A DNA stretch of 64,000 nt from Arthrobotrys musiformis (lineage: Eukaryota > Ascomycota > Orbiliomycetes > Orbiliales > Orbiliaceae): assembly GCA_036971715.1 (NCBI GenBank), contig JAVHJL010000007.1, positions 806,001 through 870,000 of the forward strand, read 5' to 3'. This document shows positions 11,830 to 23,550 of this stretch, one piece after another (the stretch's first letter is position 1; each line of letters opens with the position of its first letter). The position numbers were made by a program, and so were the translations under genes. The notes under the pieces are model-generated. The model was not told the origin of the DNA and searched no databases. It saw only the letters and a program-made list of their open reading frames with translations.

Positions 11830-13817
11830 ATGTCTGCTAGTTCCAATATGCCTTCTTTGATAGTCAACCTTCCCGTCGAAGTTCTTACGGAGATATGCGG
11901 TTACCTTCCGGTGAGCAATAGACCTTTAAATACCCTTATAATTAGATAGACATATTCTAAAGAACGGATCAGGCAAATGCACCAGTCCCTTACATATCCG
12001 ACCTAGCAAACGTCTGCCGTGTAAACAAGTTGTTCCACCACATTGCAACTCCCATGCTTTATCGGAATGTTCATCTGAACTATTCCTCGACATTTGACGG
12101 GACCTCGAAGATTCTCCGTTGCCTCCTGGGCTCTGAGCTCGAAGGAGAGCACTGTGGTATCAAATTCATTCGGAATTTGAGGGTTTCAGAGGGCTACCTG
12201 GTCTCGCGCCAGCTGGGCTACCTGGGCGGAGAGCTCTATCCAGGTGCAGAGATTAAAAAAGAACATGAAAAAGCGAAAGGTGGCATTCGTGAAGATATTG
12301 CGAAGTTGATGCTGAAGATCGGGCCTAATCAGTTGACTTCACTCTATGCTGAGTATAAAATAATTTTCACAATTACCTGAGCGAGAGAAGCCGCAGCCTT
12401 GCTGACATGTTACACCGGTATAGTACGGTTGATTTCGAGCAATTGTATCGGGAGAATCTGGGGGCTCAAAATAATTTGAAGAATCTACACCTCAGATATG
12501 GTTTAGATTGGAGCGGGCTCAAGGCCGGTCCGTGGATCGAAGACGTAGCACCAGCTCCACCTCCAGGCATTTCTCTCTCCGAAGCTTGGAAGAAGCAAAT
12601 TGAGCCCCATATATCCCATCTTACGGATATTACGGCTAGTCTCCGGTTATCTGGTCTCGCAATAGATATAGGTTTGTTTCTTATCACGGAAATCAACATT
12701 GGCCCGAGGGAGCCCGGCTCGTCGCCTCGACCGATTGGGGTGACGATAATTCCCTTCTTCTCGAGATTGGAAAACGTTTCTGAGAGAGACCTCTCACGGC
12801 TTGCACAGGACGTCCAGACCCTAGTATCTTCTTTAAAAAGCATCGATACAGAGGGGTTCTATCTAGAAGGAATAGATACATATCTCCCATTCAATGGAAA
12901 CGCCGGATCCGCTACACTATCCACCGTAGCGGACTTAATCGCACCCACGCTGGGCCAGTTACGGGAGCTAGTAGCACGGGATTGGGAATCCAGTTGGGGA
13001 GCGACGACTCTTCTCCCTTTGGCCAGCAATCTCACCGACCTGCGGATATACTCCGAATCATACGACGGCATAGGGGGTCTCACCTGCAGACTCAAAGTAC
13101 TGTACATCATACACTGGCAGCAATTTCTCCCCGAATTCCATGGCTCTTATGTTAAACCACACGAACTCCTACCCCACGCGGAAACCCTCGAAACTCTTTG
13201 GTTGGAGAATTACGATGAGTATGGCGAATACAAATGCAAAATCCCGATAGAAAACCCGGATGGTCCGCGGGAACTTAGTTGGAACTTTTTGATATCCGAC
13301 ACATTCCCTAGGTTGCGGGAGGTTGCAGCTTGCATTAGGAAGAAGGCTTTATCGCAAGGTTTGGTAGTACGTGCGACGTCATTCAATTGAACATATATAG
13401 TCTTTCTTGTAGAGCGCACATTAACTAACCATATATTGGCGGCTATTTCAGGGCAAAAACTTTGAAACTCTCCGCGTCCTTAGCATGTACCCGGATCAGG
13501 TTTCAACCGACAAAGTCGAAGAAGCATTTAACAGTTCATATACGCGCGACCCTTCATCAAAGCTCAAAGCGATTGCGATTGGCTCGCCCCATGCGGATAT
13601 TATACATGACCCTGTCTCGCACCCAGCCCACCCGGGGTTGTCCCTACATGACCCAGAATACGCACCGGAAGCAGCTATTTTCTTTGGTAATAGAGAAAAG
13701 GATACGTCAGGTCAAGAGGTTACTAGGTGTACCCAGATAAATCCGAGACAGGCAAAGTTCCTACTCCCCGAGATCACTATTATAGAGGATAAAAGATGGG
13801 TATATCTTGAGGATTGA
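11830..13817 (+). CDS. F-box domain protein
   Basis: Probable substrate-recognition subunit of an SCF ubiquitin ligase. Exons: 11830-11910, 11973-12352, 12397-13366 and 13452-13817, giving about 598 aa. The F-box spans roughly residues 9-60: IVNLPVEVLTEICGYLP, then after intron 1 ISDLANVCRVNKLFHH and PMLYRNVHL. This pattern (LP.E.L..I..yL followed by L..vcr..k.f) is characteristic. The remainder looks leucine-rich and helical, as in fungal F-box/LRR-like proteins, but I cannot define repeats with confidence. Intron 2 is very short (44 nt, 12353-12396), so that junction is less certain; the other donors are GTGAGC and GTACGT. The substrate is unknown. It sits at the edge of an accessory-looking block with two NmrA-type proteins and a Zn2Cys6 regulator. 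Confidence 0.75.
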
Positions 13818-14336
13818 CCGAAGCCCGGATTGTACATGGAATTGTGTTCCCGACCGCCTTCCTTATAGCATTTCTAGGAATTTAATGTTTAGGTTGTTGG
13901 AAATTTACTTTCTTGTCTCGGGCTCAGATAGCTCCGGTGTTTCTATTCGTTTACAGTCGTCGGAGCTACTAGACACCGAAGTTGATTACAGGTCTAAAAT
14001 ACAACATCATTACATTTTGAAGCTACCAAACTACAAGGGTAGATCTAAGCTACGTGCCATTGAACGAGGCCAATTAATTAGAAATCTTCAGCTAGTCGAT
14101 TATAGATCTAGACTTCACATCGTATGAAACCACGTCTCCGCGAAATTAAAAGTGTATAAAAGGCAGCGCAAATCCATTGTTAAGTTGAATTTAGACCAAA
14201 GGATCAGAAAATATCGATATCCACTATAATATAATACCCACGATATATCAAACCCATTGCAAACAATTGCAATCCCTTGCTTCACAATAAAATAATAAAA
14301 TCTTCTTCTAGAATTATCCTTATCCGCCTTCAAAAG
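13818..14336. promoter_or_regulatory. Intergenic with TATA box for the NmrA-like gene
   Basis: Contains TATAAAAGG at 14155-14163, about 180 bp before the next start codon, in good position for a core promoter. Otherwise AT-rich without coding signal. Confidence 0.5.
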
Positions 14337-15410
14337 ATGGCAATTACAGTCGGTATCGCCGGTATCACCGGAAAATTCGCCCGCGTCCTCACCGCCTCCC
14401 TTCTAAACTATCCCGAAGTTGCAATTCGCGGGTACTGCCGCGACCCATCAAAGGTCTCCTCGACTCTATCTTCAAACCCCAGAGTCTCACTAATCAAAGG
14501 GGACGGATTCGATACCGCAGCAATTAACACCTTCATCTCCGGTTGCGACGTAGTAGTCTGCTGCTACCTCGGTGACGACAAACTCATGGTCGACGGCCAA
14601 AAGCTACTCATAGATAGCTGCGCGGAAAACGGTGTCCCTCGTTACGTAGCCTCGGATTGGTCGCTCGACTATACCAAACTTGAGTTTGGACAACTATTCC
14701 CCAAGGATCCGATGAAGCATGTTAAAGCGTATCTTGATGCTCAGGATAAAGTCAAGGGAGTCCATATCTTGGTAGGAGGATTCATAGAGCCGTTCTTTAG
14801 TCCGTTGTTTGGCACTTGGGATCCCGCTACCACCACTTTTCGATTCTGGGGTACTGGTGATGAGGTTTGGGAAGGAACTACCTATGCGAATGCTGCTGAG
14901 TTTACGGCTGCCGTCTGTGTCGATAAAGATTCTCACGGGATCCTAAAGCGTGAGTATTTTCGATCGTTATCGTGAAATTAATACGAGATATGCACTGACA
15001 GAAATTTATTCAAACCACAAAAATAGTCGTCGGCGGAGCTACCACAATCCGCGGAATCGCAGAATCATTCGAGAAAGTGTACGGTGTCAAACCAAAGCTG
15101 GAGAGCTTGGGCTCGCAGGAAGAGCTGTACGAAAAAATGCACGAGCTTCGCAAAGCCCAGCCGGAGAACTTCTACTCCTATCTCTTTTTGTAAGTCCTCG
15201 TGCTGAATTTAGCGCTCTCGCCGATTGATTCTAACGTATAAAATTAGGTTTTTCCAATACTATATGATCAATGGACAGACGGTCATTGGACCACAGTACG
15301 ATAACAAGAAGTATCCTCAGGTTACGCCTGTTACCTGGGAGGACTTTTTGAAAAGTGTTCCGCAGGAGCAATTGGCAAGCTCGTACTTTGGTGTAGGGCA
15401 GGGGGTATAA
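14337..15410 (+). CDS. NmrA/isoflavone reductase-like NAD(P)-binding protein
   Basis: Atypical short-chain dehydrogenase of the NmrA/isoflavone-reductase superfamily. Exons: 14337-14949, 15027-15189 and 15248-15410, giving 312 aa, the normal size. The dinucleotide-binding loop is GIAGITGKFAR (GxxGxxG) at about residues 6-16. It is followed by RGYCRDPSK, where an Arg suits NADP(H) phosphate binding, then the VVVCCYLGDD strand and PRYVASDWSLDY. The C-terminal part (FEKVYGVKPKLESLGS; TWEDFLKSV) matches the substrate-binding lobe of fungal NmrA-like proteins. The substrate is unknown; family members range from reductases in secondary metabolism to redox sensors that bind transcription factors. 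It converges on a second NmrA-type gene, with 521 bp between stops. Intron 1 is GTGAGT..ATAG; intron 2 is GTAAGT..TTAG. Confidence 0.82.
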
Positions 15411-15931
15411 AGTATTTCGATATTCAAACTAGAATTGTTTTGAATTCTTGAAATGTCTATATATGGAGAAGACTATTTGGACGCCTCATACGCAGATTAA
15501 ATATATAAAAGAAATTGTGGGAATAATTTCTTTTTCTTTTCCTTTTTGTAAACTATCACACTTGCTGTCGATACTTTTCTAGCCTTTTAAATATTACATA
15601 GATATAGCTAGCCTCGTTCCCAGGATAGAGTCCATCTTGCAGTTTAATATATAGGTTTACTGGCGCTCCCTCCCAGTCAAAGCTATAGGCCTCTTGCCAC
15701 GTCAGCTCCCAAATACTATTTATCTAATCTACGTGCATGGCACAAATATTTAAATGGAGCTAGGCAAAGATAATTCTAAATAAGCTACAGAGCAGAGTCT
15801 TCATGGGAAATGATATCTGGGAGCCAATGTGATGATAGAATTAGCAAACTCGCATTACCATTATTACTATCGAGTTATATGATCGCGGAAGAACAATCTA
15901 ACGAGCCAACGAAACAAAAAAAAAACTTTAA
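15411..15931. other. Convergent 3' region between two NmrA-type genes
   Basis: AT-rich shared 3' region. An A-run (about 9 bp) lies at 15917-15925. No gene seen. Confidence 0.55.
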
Positions 15932-16921
15932 CTACTTTGTTTTAAACAAACTATCCTTCTCCAGCCAGGTCGCAAAGTCCTTAATCTCAGGGTTTATCTT
16001 CCTCAAAGCGGGAATATCAGCCCCATATCCAGCGTCGTTGAACCACTTGAACATGTAACCCATCTCCTTAACCATAGCGTTGATAGCGTATCCGATGATA
16101 CTGAAAGTGGTCGGCAGCTTTTCTCCAGTCTTCTGTTCGAATATCTTCTTGAATTCTTCGTAAGTCAGTTCATCGCCTGCGAGGGAGATCTTCTGACCCT
16201 TGTATTCATCAGGCTTGATGAACGCCTCTGCCGCGAAGAATCCAATATCCGTCGTAGCGATCAATTGCAACTTCTTGTCCTTTTTCATCGACACTTCCCA
16301 GCTGGTAGCGAATACTTTTCCGAGGAAGCCGGGGACAAGATTTTCAAAAAATGCGACTGGTCGGAGAACGGTCCAGTCCATGCCGTTCTTTGCGCTTTGT
16401 TCGAAAAGGAATTTTTCAATGTTGTGCTTGGTGATGAAATGGGGGACGGGGGTTGGGTTGTTATCGGAAGCGGCGCCACCGCGGTCGACGGATGAGTAGA
16501 CGAAGTGCTTGACGCCGTGGTTTACTGCTGCTGTAATGAGGTCTTTGCCTTGTCTCTCTTCATTATTACTTCCTATAGCCGCCTGTGTAAGGAACTTGTT
16601 AGTATTTGGTTAAATTACTACCGTACGGAACGGAATTTATTGCTATCGTAGGATTATTTCTCTTACCTGAACGCTGAATACACCCCATACAGGCAATTTG
16701 GTAGCTTCCTTGGCCTTCTTCAAAACATTGTCCGACTGATCAAGGTCTCCGACGACCAGTTTGATTTTTGGGGATAGTCCGGCAAGTTTTCGTGCGGAAG
16801 CTGACTTTGCGTCTCTTGTGAGAGCTAGGATTTCGACGTTGGCATTGGCTTTGAGGAGGTTCCTTATAACGGCTCCTCCTTGCTTGCCGGTCGCACCGGT
16901 GATTAAGATTGCTTTAGACAT
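15932..16921 (-). CDS. NmrA-like (HSCARG-type) NAD(P)-binding protein
   Basis: Second NmrA-family protein, minus strand, exons 16921-16667 and 16582-15932, giving 301 aa. The start gives SKAILITGATGKQGGAVIRN, with GATGKQGG at residues 9-16 as the NADP-binding glycine loop. LALTRDAKSASARKL then carries the Arg that selects NADP(H). After the intron come HFVYSSVDRGG, IEKFLFEQS and DWTVLRPVAFFEN, which are hallmarks of the HSCARG/NmrA branch. The expected Tyr-x-x-x-Lys dehydrogenase pair is not evident, so it may be a redox-state sensor rather than an enzyme. It differs clearly from the facing NmrA gene at 14337, so the pair is not a recent duplication. A Zn2Cys6 regulator lies about 0.9 kb further on, on the same strand. 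Confidence 0.85.
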
Positions 16922-17829
16922 TGTGGATTGGATTTTTGCGATTGATATAGATTGAAAGGAACAATTAATTTGAAGATTGTAATGAAAAAGATTTAGACCC
17001 CAAGCGGTGAGTGGGTTTTTAGAGTGGGTTCTTTGTAGATTTAGTATGATTTTGGGGGAAGGTTTAAATAGAATTTCAAATCGATAGTTACTGAATGCAG
17101 GTACCTAGGTACTTTGATCGATGGAACGGTTTGATGGTGACTGAATGATGTGGATTGAGATTTAGAATCGATTTCTACGAGGAAGTCGAGTGCTATTTAA
17201 TCCCGTTCGATCTCGAATTCTACGAAGTCTAAGGAATGTTCGAATATACTACGTAATGCACTGCACTAGTTACTCCCTTAGCTAAAGCATAGGGATCACT
17301 TTGATATCTCGAGATTTCAAAATTCGTATGGAAGATTGGTCATCAATCATTTGTAATCTAACTAGAAAAAACAGCTTTGTCATAAATCAGATTAAATGTA
17401 CTTTCTAGTTACGGATTTTATGCTTTTCGTCCGATATTCTTTTCTTCTTGAATGTTTGGGAGGATTTGATTTCAAAAAATGGGGATTTCGGATTGATCTT
17501 GTGGGCGAGTTGTTCGGCGTCGGCGTGTTGTTGCAGCTGAGCGACCCTTGTCTCGGTGCCAGAGAAGACCGGTGTTACAGGGGTTATCCCTGTCCGTTCG
17601 AGAAATCCAACAGCAACTCGCTTGAATCGGACCTGTCTTCAACGTGCCGAATGTGCCGAATGATACCATCAAGGCGGCTTACGACTCGCCTCTAGTCTGG
17701 GGGGCACTCACTTATGCCTTGGACTCGCCTCCGAGAAATACTGTTCCTAGACTGATAAAGTAGATTCAGAAGAGGCTCTCCATTATTATTATTAACAGAT
17801 TCGCAAAACTAAGCTACCCGGTCTATACA
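16922..17829. other. Intergenic between NmrA-like and Zn2Cys6 genes
   Basis: AT-rich promoter and 3' sequence. Contains a palindromic TACCTAGGTA at 17102-17111. One small ORF (17396-17695) has no recognisable product and is not called. Confidence 0.5.
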
Positions 17830-20039
17830 TCATTTCAAAAACGGAAGCATCCAGAAATAGTTATTGTACATCATAGACATATCGAAATCCTTCATTTCCT
17901 CCGCACTGAACTGCATCGTGCTCCCGTAATCTGCTTCTGCGCTTGGATCCGCGAATGAATCATACATAAGGTTATTGGAAATCTCTTGATTGTTGTAACC
18001 CTCCGCTATCATATCAATATCGTCGATCGATGAAGGAGGCGTTAAGCCCAATGGTTGATTGACACCATATCCTTGGTGACCCTGCGTATAGGTAGCCTCC
18101 GTCGACGCGAAATTGGGAGTAATGATAGTCTGTTGTGCATGTGTCAATAATGTCTTCCCTCCCGACCCATCCACAATCTCCCCACTTAAAATATCATGCA
18201 CCGGCCCGGCTGATTCTTTACAGCCTCCGTGCAGGTTTATGCAAAAAGCCTGCTTCTGAATATGCCAAGTTTTGAGTTTTCTGAACACTGTCTCGAATGG
18301 CCGTGCTTGTGGGAGATATCCGTTTTGTGAATGCGCCGCTAGACGCTGATAAACGGCCTCGAGAAGGTCTGGTATAGACGATTTATCATCCCTACTCGTT
18401 TCGCCGAATTGGGCGAATGTGAATTTTTCGATGAAAGTTGATAGTTTCGCGAGGCATACTCCGGCATACATGAGCCAGATGAAGAATATATTGGGAAGGG
18501 ACCGGGCTAGCGGTGTTTCCAGGGACATGTAAGAGTTGAGGATATTCCGGCATAACTCGAGAGATCGCGAAAGTGACTGGAAGTGAACCGCAGTGATTGA
18601 CGGGGTATTCATAATTCCTCCTTGATTCTTCGAGTTCTTGTACTCTATGCCGATTTTGTGGTTGAAACCTTGGATTCCAACTTGATTTGTTTGAAGCTCA
18701 ATTGATAACCTTGCTATAGCTCTAAGCCCTGATTTTGGAATCGTGCCGTCGTTAGCTCGGGGCGAAGAATAACAGGGACTCAATACAATTTTGCGATCCG
18801 GTACGTACTTGGATCTACTAGATCGCGATCGTTGTTAATTTTATCCCATTCAGATAGACGGTGTTGTAGGAGATTGAATAAACTCCGGATTTTTGTGTCT
18901 TCGAAAGAATCCGCTTCGACATTATATGGCTGGTTCAGCGACAAGGATGCATCTTCCGAGACCTGCTGCAATTCAACAAGTTTACAGAGCCACATGTCAT
19001 CCGGATTTGGTGTCTCCGTGCTTCTCAAGATTGTAGTGTATTTCTGGTACGCTGGTTGGAATAAATTGAATTGAGAGCGGCGGAGGAGGGTAGATGATCT
19101 GAAAAGCAGTATGCGAGTTAGCCCATCCGTATAGAGTAGGCTATAGCTGGAATGGTTGAATGGAGCTAACAACAGGTACACTTACGCCGATGCAGCGAAA
19201 TAGATGCCTAATAACACCCTACAGGCCTCGAATGTGCTTTCATCGGGTTCATTTGCTGTAGCCTTTATCTTTTCTTCCAGCATAAGATCCGACGCCATTG
19301 CCATAGCGTTGTACACATGCTGAGTCAACGGGAAGGTCTTCGCCTCCCGGGGTTGTATGTGATACTGTGAGAAAAGAATGAGGGCTTGCAAGAGATCGAT
19401 GGATCTATTCCCGAGTACAAAAACCTCCTGAGCAAACAAGTTATTCAGTTGCGGGAGGAGACGGTCCAAAAACGTCGGATCAACCGCGGCGCTTGATATC
19501 GTGAGAATGGTGAGAAATAGCACCGGCGTATTGCTCCTAACAGAATGGACATCTTGATTTGACGAGAATTGAACAATTGGGAATATTGGGCGGATGTTGT
19601 CCGCCCAGTAGTTGAATAGGGTTGATGCTGTGGATATGTCTATCGCCCCTTGATCAATGATGTCCCCAGAGTTACCCCCGGATTGGAAATTAGGTTGCGG
19701 TGAAACTAGAGCCTGCAAATAGTGATTTTTGGGAGGAAAATCTTCGCTGTTCTGAGGGCTTCCGTCGATAGTCTGATTCTGACCCTGGCTAAGAGATGGT
19801 CCGGGGTCTGCCTTCTCGGTTTGAAGCACGCTTGTAAGAAGCTCGATCTTTCTCTCGAGCTCTTGAAACTTTTGTGATGGTTTCATTCGTGGCTTTATAG
19901 GCCCCGGGGCTTCGCAAGGGCGCATAAGTCGGAGACAGGCTTCGCATTTGTTAGATTTTGGTACTGGAACACACTTTATCTTCATGCTACGGCAGCCGAC
20001 GCATGCCCTTGATTTTGGCTTATTCTTCGGTCGTTCCAT
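17830..20039 (-). CDS. Zn2Cys6 fungal transcription factor
   Basis: Nuclear DNA-binding regulator, minus strand, exons 20039-19186, 19098-18809 and 18728-17830, giving 680 aa. The binuclear zinc cluster is complete: Cys13, Cys16, Cys23, Cys32, Cys35 and Cys42. It is followed by a linker and a short coiled coil (about 57-76, FQELERKIELLTSVLQ) suited to dimer formation. A fungal-specific middle homology region appears from about 130 (STASTLFNYWADNIRPIFPI) to 400. The C-terminal 120 residues are acidic and rich in Q, N, S and aromatic residues, consistent with an activation domain. The target genes are unknown. Its neighbours, two NmrA-type proteins and an F-box protein, suggest but do not prove a small co-regulated block. 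Introns use GTAAGT and GTACGT donors. Confidence 0.92.
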
Positions 20040-20515
20040 GATAACAACGGCCGGAAACTTTGGTGAGGGTAATTATTAGGTATACCTGAGGTTCCGCAAA
20101 CTTGGTGGTCTGGGGATGTTTCTACGATCGAACCTATCCCGCAACTGTGCTTGCATACCTTATGTAATTTACTGTGACCATATGTAACTTTTGGGCACTA
20201 AAGCTACGGATTCGTATTAGTCAGCCACAATGCAACAGATCGTGATTGAATACTACGATCTCGGCCGATAAACCCGTATATACCCGTCGCTATGAAGCAA
20301 ATTTCACCCTCGATTGAAACCGGTCCACGAAAAGACAATTCACGCTCTGGTCAAAAGTCTGGATCCATTTCCGCATTACAACGCCTGTAAAATGGTATAT
20401 TAACTACTACATCAGAGCTCGGTCTGGCAAGCTCTAGCTGTGCATAAAAGCGAAAAATTTAGGTCCATGACCTATCCACCACCCGACAAAATGGGCCCCA
20501 CGCGCCATTTTAAGC
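20040..20515. other. Intergenic between Zn2Cys6 gene and RPA2
   Basis: Promoter of the Zn2Cys6 gene and 3' region of RPA2. No coding or structural signal. Confidence 0.5.
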
Positions 20516-21511
20516 TTAGAAGTCTATGCAAGCGACATGTTCATCATCCTGTGATTTTGGCATCCTGGTTAGCACCACCCGTGGTGGAATTGTATGGGGT
20601 AAGGTCAACATACAATAGTGGTGAAGCAAACGCCATGCGAGAGTAGTTCGTCAACAGCTTTATATGTTTCAGTCGTCGGCACTCCAGTCGCCTGGGCGAT
20701 CATCGAAACGTGGACGCCCTCGCTAGCGTCCTGGCGGGTCTTGAGATGGGCGTAGATCTTTCGAGCATTCGCTGACATACCCGGCGGGAGCAGACCCATA
20801 CCCGCAACCGCACCACCAGTACCGCCCATGGTGGTATCCTCGCCGTATGAAGTCGCTCCTCCCTGTTGATACGCCATTCCACCGCCGCTAGTATTCCTTG
20901 CTTGCTGAGATTCAGGTGGACCTCGTGTGAAATGCAAATGTGCGGCCGTAACCTCTAGGAAATGACACTGGATCTCGTTGAAGTCTGTGACGGGTTTTAC
21001 GCTCTGCGTCGTAATGTTCCTCTTGTTGTTGAATTGCTTGATGTTTCCCAATACTCTGGCGTAAGAGTTGACCTGAAGACCTTCATCTTCTACCATGAGA
21101 TTCCTGTTGTCTTTAAACTGCTTGACTTCGATGCTTCCGGTTCCATCCTCCATCTTGTAGGTTGAGGTTGTTTCCTGGTCGGATACGCTGCGGATTTGAG
21201 CGACGAATGTGACGTTACCGATTTCAACCTCGTCGATTACGAACGTGTTATCGTCATGAGGGGTCTGGGCGTCAAGGATTTGCTTGATGGTGACGGGTCG
21301 GAGGGTGTTTTTGGCCGCAGACTGGTAGGAAAGACATAGTGGTTAGCTAGATAGCATGCAGCAATTGAAAGATATTAGTCCATACCCTGCCAGGACTTGC
21401 TTGAGTCCCGCTCTGAGAGTCACCATATCCACCGTCGTAAGCACCTAAAACGCTACGGAGTTAGAAAGCTCTTAGCACCTCAAACGGCTTGGAGAGGTAC
21501 GAACCACTCAT
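20516..21511 (-). CDS. rfa2: Replication protein A 32-kDa subunit (RPA2)
   Basis: Middle subunit of the heterotrimeric single-strand DNA-binding complex used in replication, repair and recombination. Four exons on the minus strand: 21511-21505, 21444-21386, 21321-20614 and 20548-20516, giving 268 aa. The first exon codes just MSG, and the glycine/serine-rich N-terminus (AYDGGYGDSQSGTQASPGR) resembles the phosphorylated RPA2 tail. The OB fold runs from about 45 to 150, with TLRPVTIKQIL, NVTFVAQIRSVS and TYKMEDGTGSIEVKQF. A Gly-rich linker leads to a winged helix (about 205-268; ARKIYAHLKTRQDASEGVHV). The last exon (DDEHVACIDF) completes the conserved end; unspliced, the frame would stop early at 20605 with a non-family tail. 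Its intron has a perfect GCTAAC branch site. Confidence 0.93.
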
Positions 21512-22208
21512 ATTGATAGCTAGGCCTCAAAGAAAACCGACAAAGAAAAGACGAAAACTATCGATATCAGAACAAGATAGAAATCCTAGAGCTAGACGGG
21601 AGGATGGGTAGCTCCGGCGAGTGTTGAGTATTGAAGGTCTGGATGATTGCGGGCGAGGGTTTTGGTTTCACTCAGAGCTGTAGTGCAGAGTCACTGTCGC
21701 TTTTGTACTTTACGCGCTTCAAGGCTGGAAGGTTTTCGCGTGTTCCAAATAAACGCCAAGACCAAAGTTCAGGCACCGCACTAATGTGACCTTCTAACAA
21801 ACAGCATGCTGCAGGTATCGGGCTTGATATCTAGTCACTGCTACGTACAGCACATATGGCGGGGCACTTGGTGCAAGGCGGGGCACCTGATAGCTATGGC
21901 GCCTACCCAAGAAAGTAAAGGCAAGAATTGCAAAAAAAAAAAAAAAAAGAAGAAGAAGAAGGAGAGAGAGAGAAGCTTCTAAAGAGAGGAAAACGAGTCT
22001 ATGTGGATAGGATTATATTAAGATGTATTCTCGCTGTGCCTAAAACTCCAATTTACAATTATACCAGCCTTGTATCTGCGAACTCCGGTCCTCTTTTACC
22101 TATATTTTTGTAAGGTTTGAATGGGAGTGTTTTTTCTCCCTGTTCTTTTGTTTCCTTTCAGCCTGAGCCTGGGGGTTTATCTCCGAAGGCCCAGGTTTTC
22201 AAAACTGC
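21512..22208. other. Intergenic between RPA2 and the Oca-type phosphatase
   Basis: Promoter of RPA2, then a purine-rich low-complexity tract at about 21930-21980: an A-run followed by AAG and AG repeats. No gene seen. Confidence 0.5.
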
Positions 22209-23214
22209 CTAGGCCTCTTGCAGCCATGGTTGTCGGCTCTCCAATTCCGGCAATTCTACAGAGCTCCGATTGAACTGCTCGATGTTGTGCAATTCGTCTA
22301 TGACCCTGTACCTATTGCCGCCTGTGAATCTTCTATATTCTGCGAAAGTTCTAAATCCCCTTCGTTAGTGTATTGTTTATGCGCGTTAAGGGTAGTTAAT
22401 CAACCCTGTCAGGTGCGGGGGCACTAACGAGGTTATACTCCAGCTGGAAATGCATAGCATCGCAATTAGCTCTTCATCCATACAGCCGGAAATCACCACC
22501 ACCACTATCGGATGACATACTTTTGTAACCGCCGAAGACACCCGATCACAGTACCTGTTCGATGTCTTCCCATGGTACAAGTTACCAATATCCGCCCATT
22601 TGAGGCCTCCGCCAGCGCCTATTCAACGTTCAGCTTCCTAATCCAGCTTCCAAAAACACCCCTTGAGAGAAACAAGGCCGGGCCCCTACCTGCAGAGCAC
22701 CAATGACGTTCCTCTCGACCTCTGAGTCCCAAGGCGCAGTGATTTCACCGATCCCGAAATTCAAGAACTTGATACCATTTGTCCTGATCCATGAAAAAAA
22801 CTCCGGCGACGGGTCTTCACTTGCTGCATCCCTTGAACACTACCGAATGCCTCAAAACAAATTGAGGCATTATTTTGTCCCCGTATTAGCGACCATGCCT
22901 AACAGTACTTGTTCTGACATGCCTGCTCCTTTTCGAGATTTGTATTCTTTTGGGTGAAAAATACAGTTCTCGACCGATATTCGAGGACGGGGCATCCTAA
23001 CCCATCCATATAACCGTATCCAAGTTTAAATCGCTCACGAATGGTAAATTGAGTGGCAATGGGCCTGCGCTTCGATACAATCCTTCCTCGACCTAACATC
23101 CCGCCCACGATTAGTACCGTAAGACAAGGAAATATTCCGAAAAAAGGGAATTCCACTTACACAAGCAAAGTTCAACGGGGGCACCACTTTCGTCAGGACA
23201 TGCTGCGACGCCAT
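22209..23214 (-). CDS. Oca/Siw14-type (atypical dual-specificity) phosphatase
   Basis: A phosphatase of the Oca/Siw14 family (fungal atypical Cys-phosphatases; members act on inositol pyrophosphates or in oxidant-induced cell-cycle arrest). Six exons on the minus strand: 23214-23161, 23092-23002, 22823-22690, 22618-22521, 22443-22429 and 22350-22209, giving 177 aa with phase kept at every junction. Family landmarks: VVPPLNFACVEEGLYRSAGP, LNLDTVIWMASEDPSPEFFS, IKFLNFGIGE, the CX5R loop CTMGRHR (Cys107-Arg113) followed by TGTVIGCLRRLQ, and the closing EYRRFTGGNRYRVIDE. Exon 5 is only 15 nt. The loop resembles the Oca6 branch more than Siw14, but the subgroup is tentative. No single-frame ORF reveals this gene. 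Its start lies 336 bp from the divergent uL23m start. Confidence 0.85.
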
Positions 23215-23550
23215 GATGAACGTCGAATCGCGCCGACTGTTTTTCGTGAGTTTTCGAAGGTGTCGTGTGACAGGAAGAGAGAATAACTGCTGGTTGAGTG
23301 GCTGTGATTGGGTGTGGCATACTACCATATTTATCGATAAGCACGCCAGCCAAACCGCCAAGACCGGCACCTTTTACAACGCAGACCCGACAATTTGGTA
23401 CCGAAGAAACAATTCGACCACCAAATTTTCCTCTCTGCAAACGTTGAACGTCCGTCGAATCAAAAGCGAACTCGAACTGCCTTTCGATTCTCCCTCCCTC
23501 ACCACAATTGGAACGGCCGCGATCCGGGAAGCCATGTTCCGTAGGCCGAG
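23215..23550. promoter_or_regulatory. Divergent promoter, phosphatase and uL23m
   Basis: 336 bp between two start codons on opposite strands. Contains a short upstream ORF for uL23m (see 23534-23554). An additional 5' exon of uL23m could also lie here. Confidence 0.45.

Noticed and set aside
14337..16921. The two NmrA-type genes as a recent inverted duplication
   Set aside because: The proteins differ in the glycine loop context, the intron positions and most of the sequence; they belong to different NmrA subgroups.
22209..23440. Overlapping small ORFs on both strands as separate genes
   Set aside because: The minus-strand pieces are explained as exons of the Oca-type phosphatase; the plus-strand frames are shadows.
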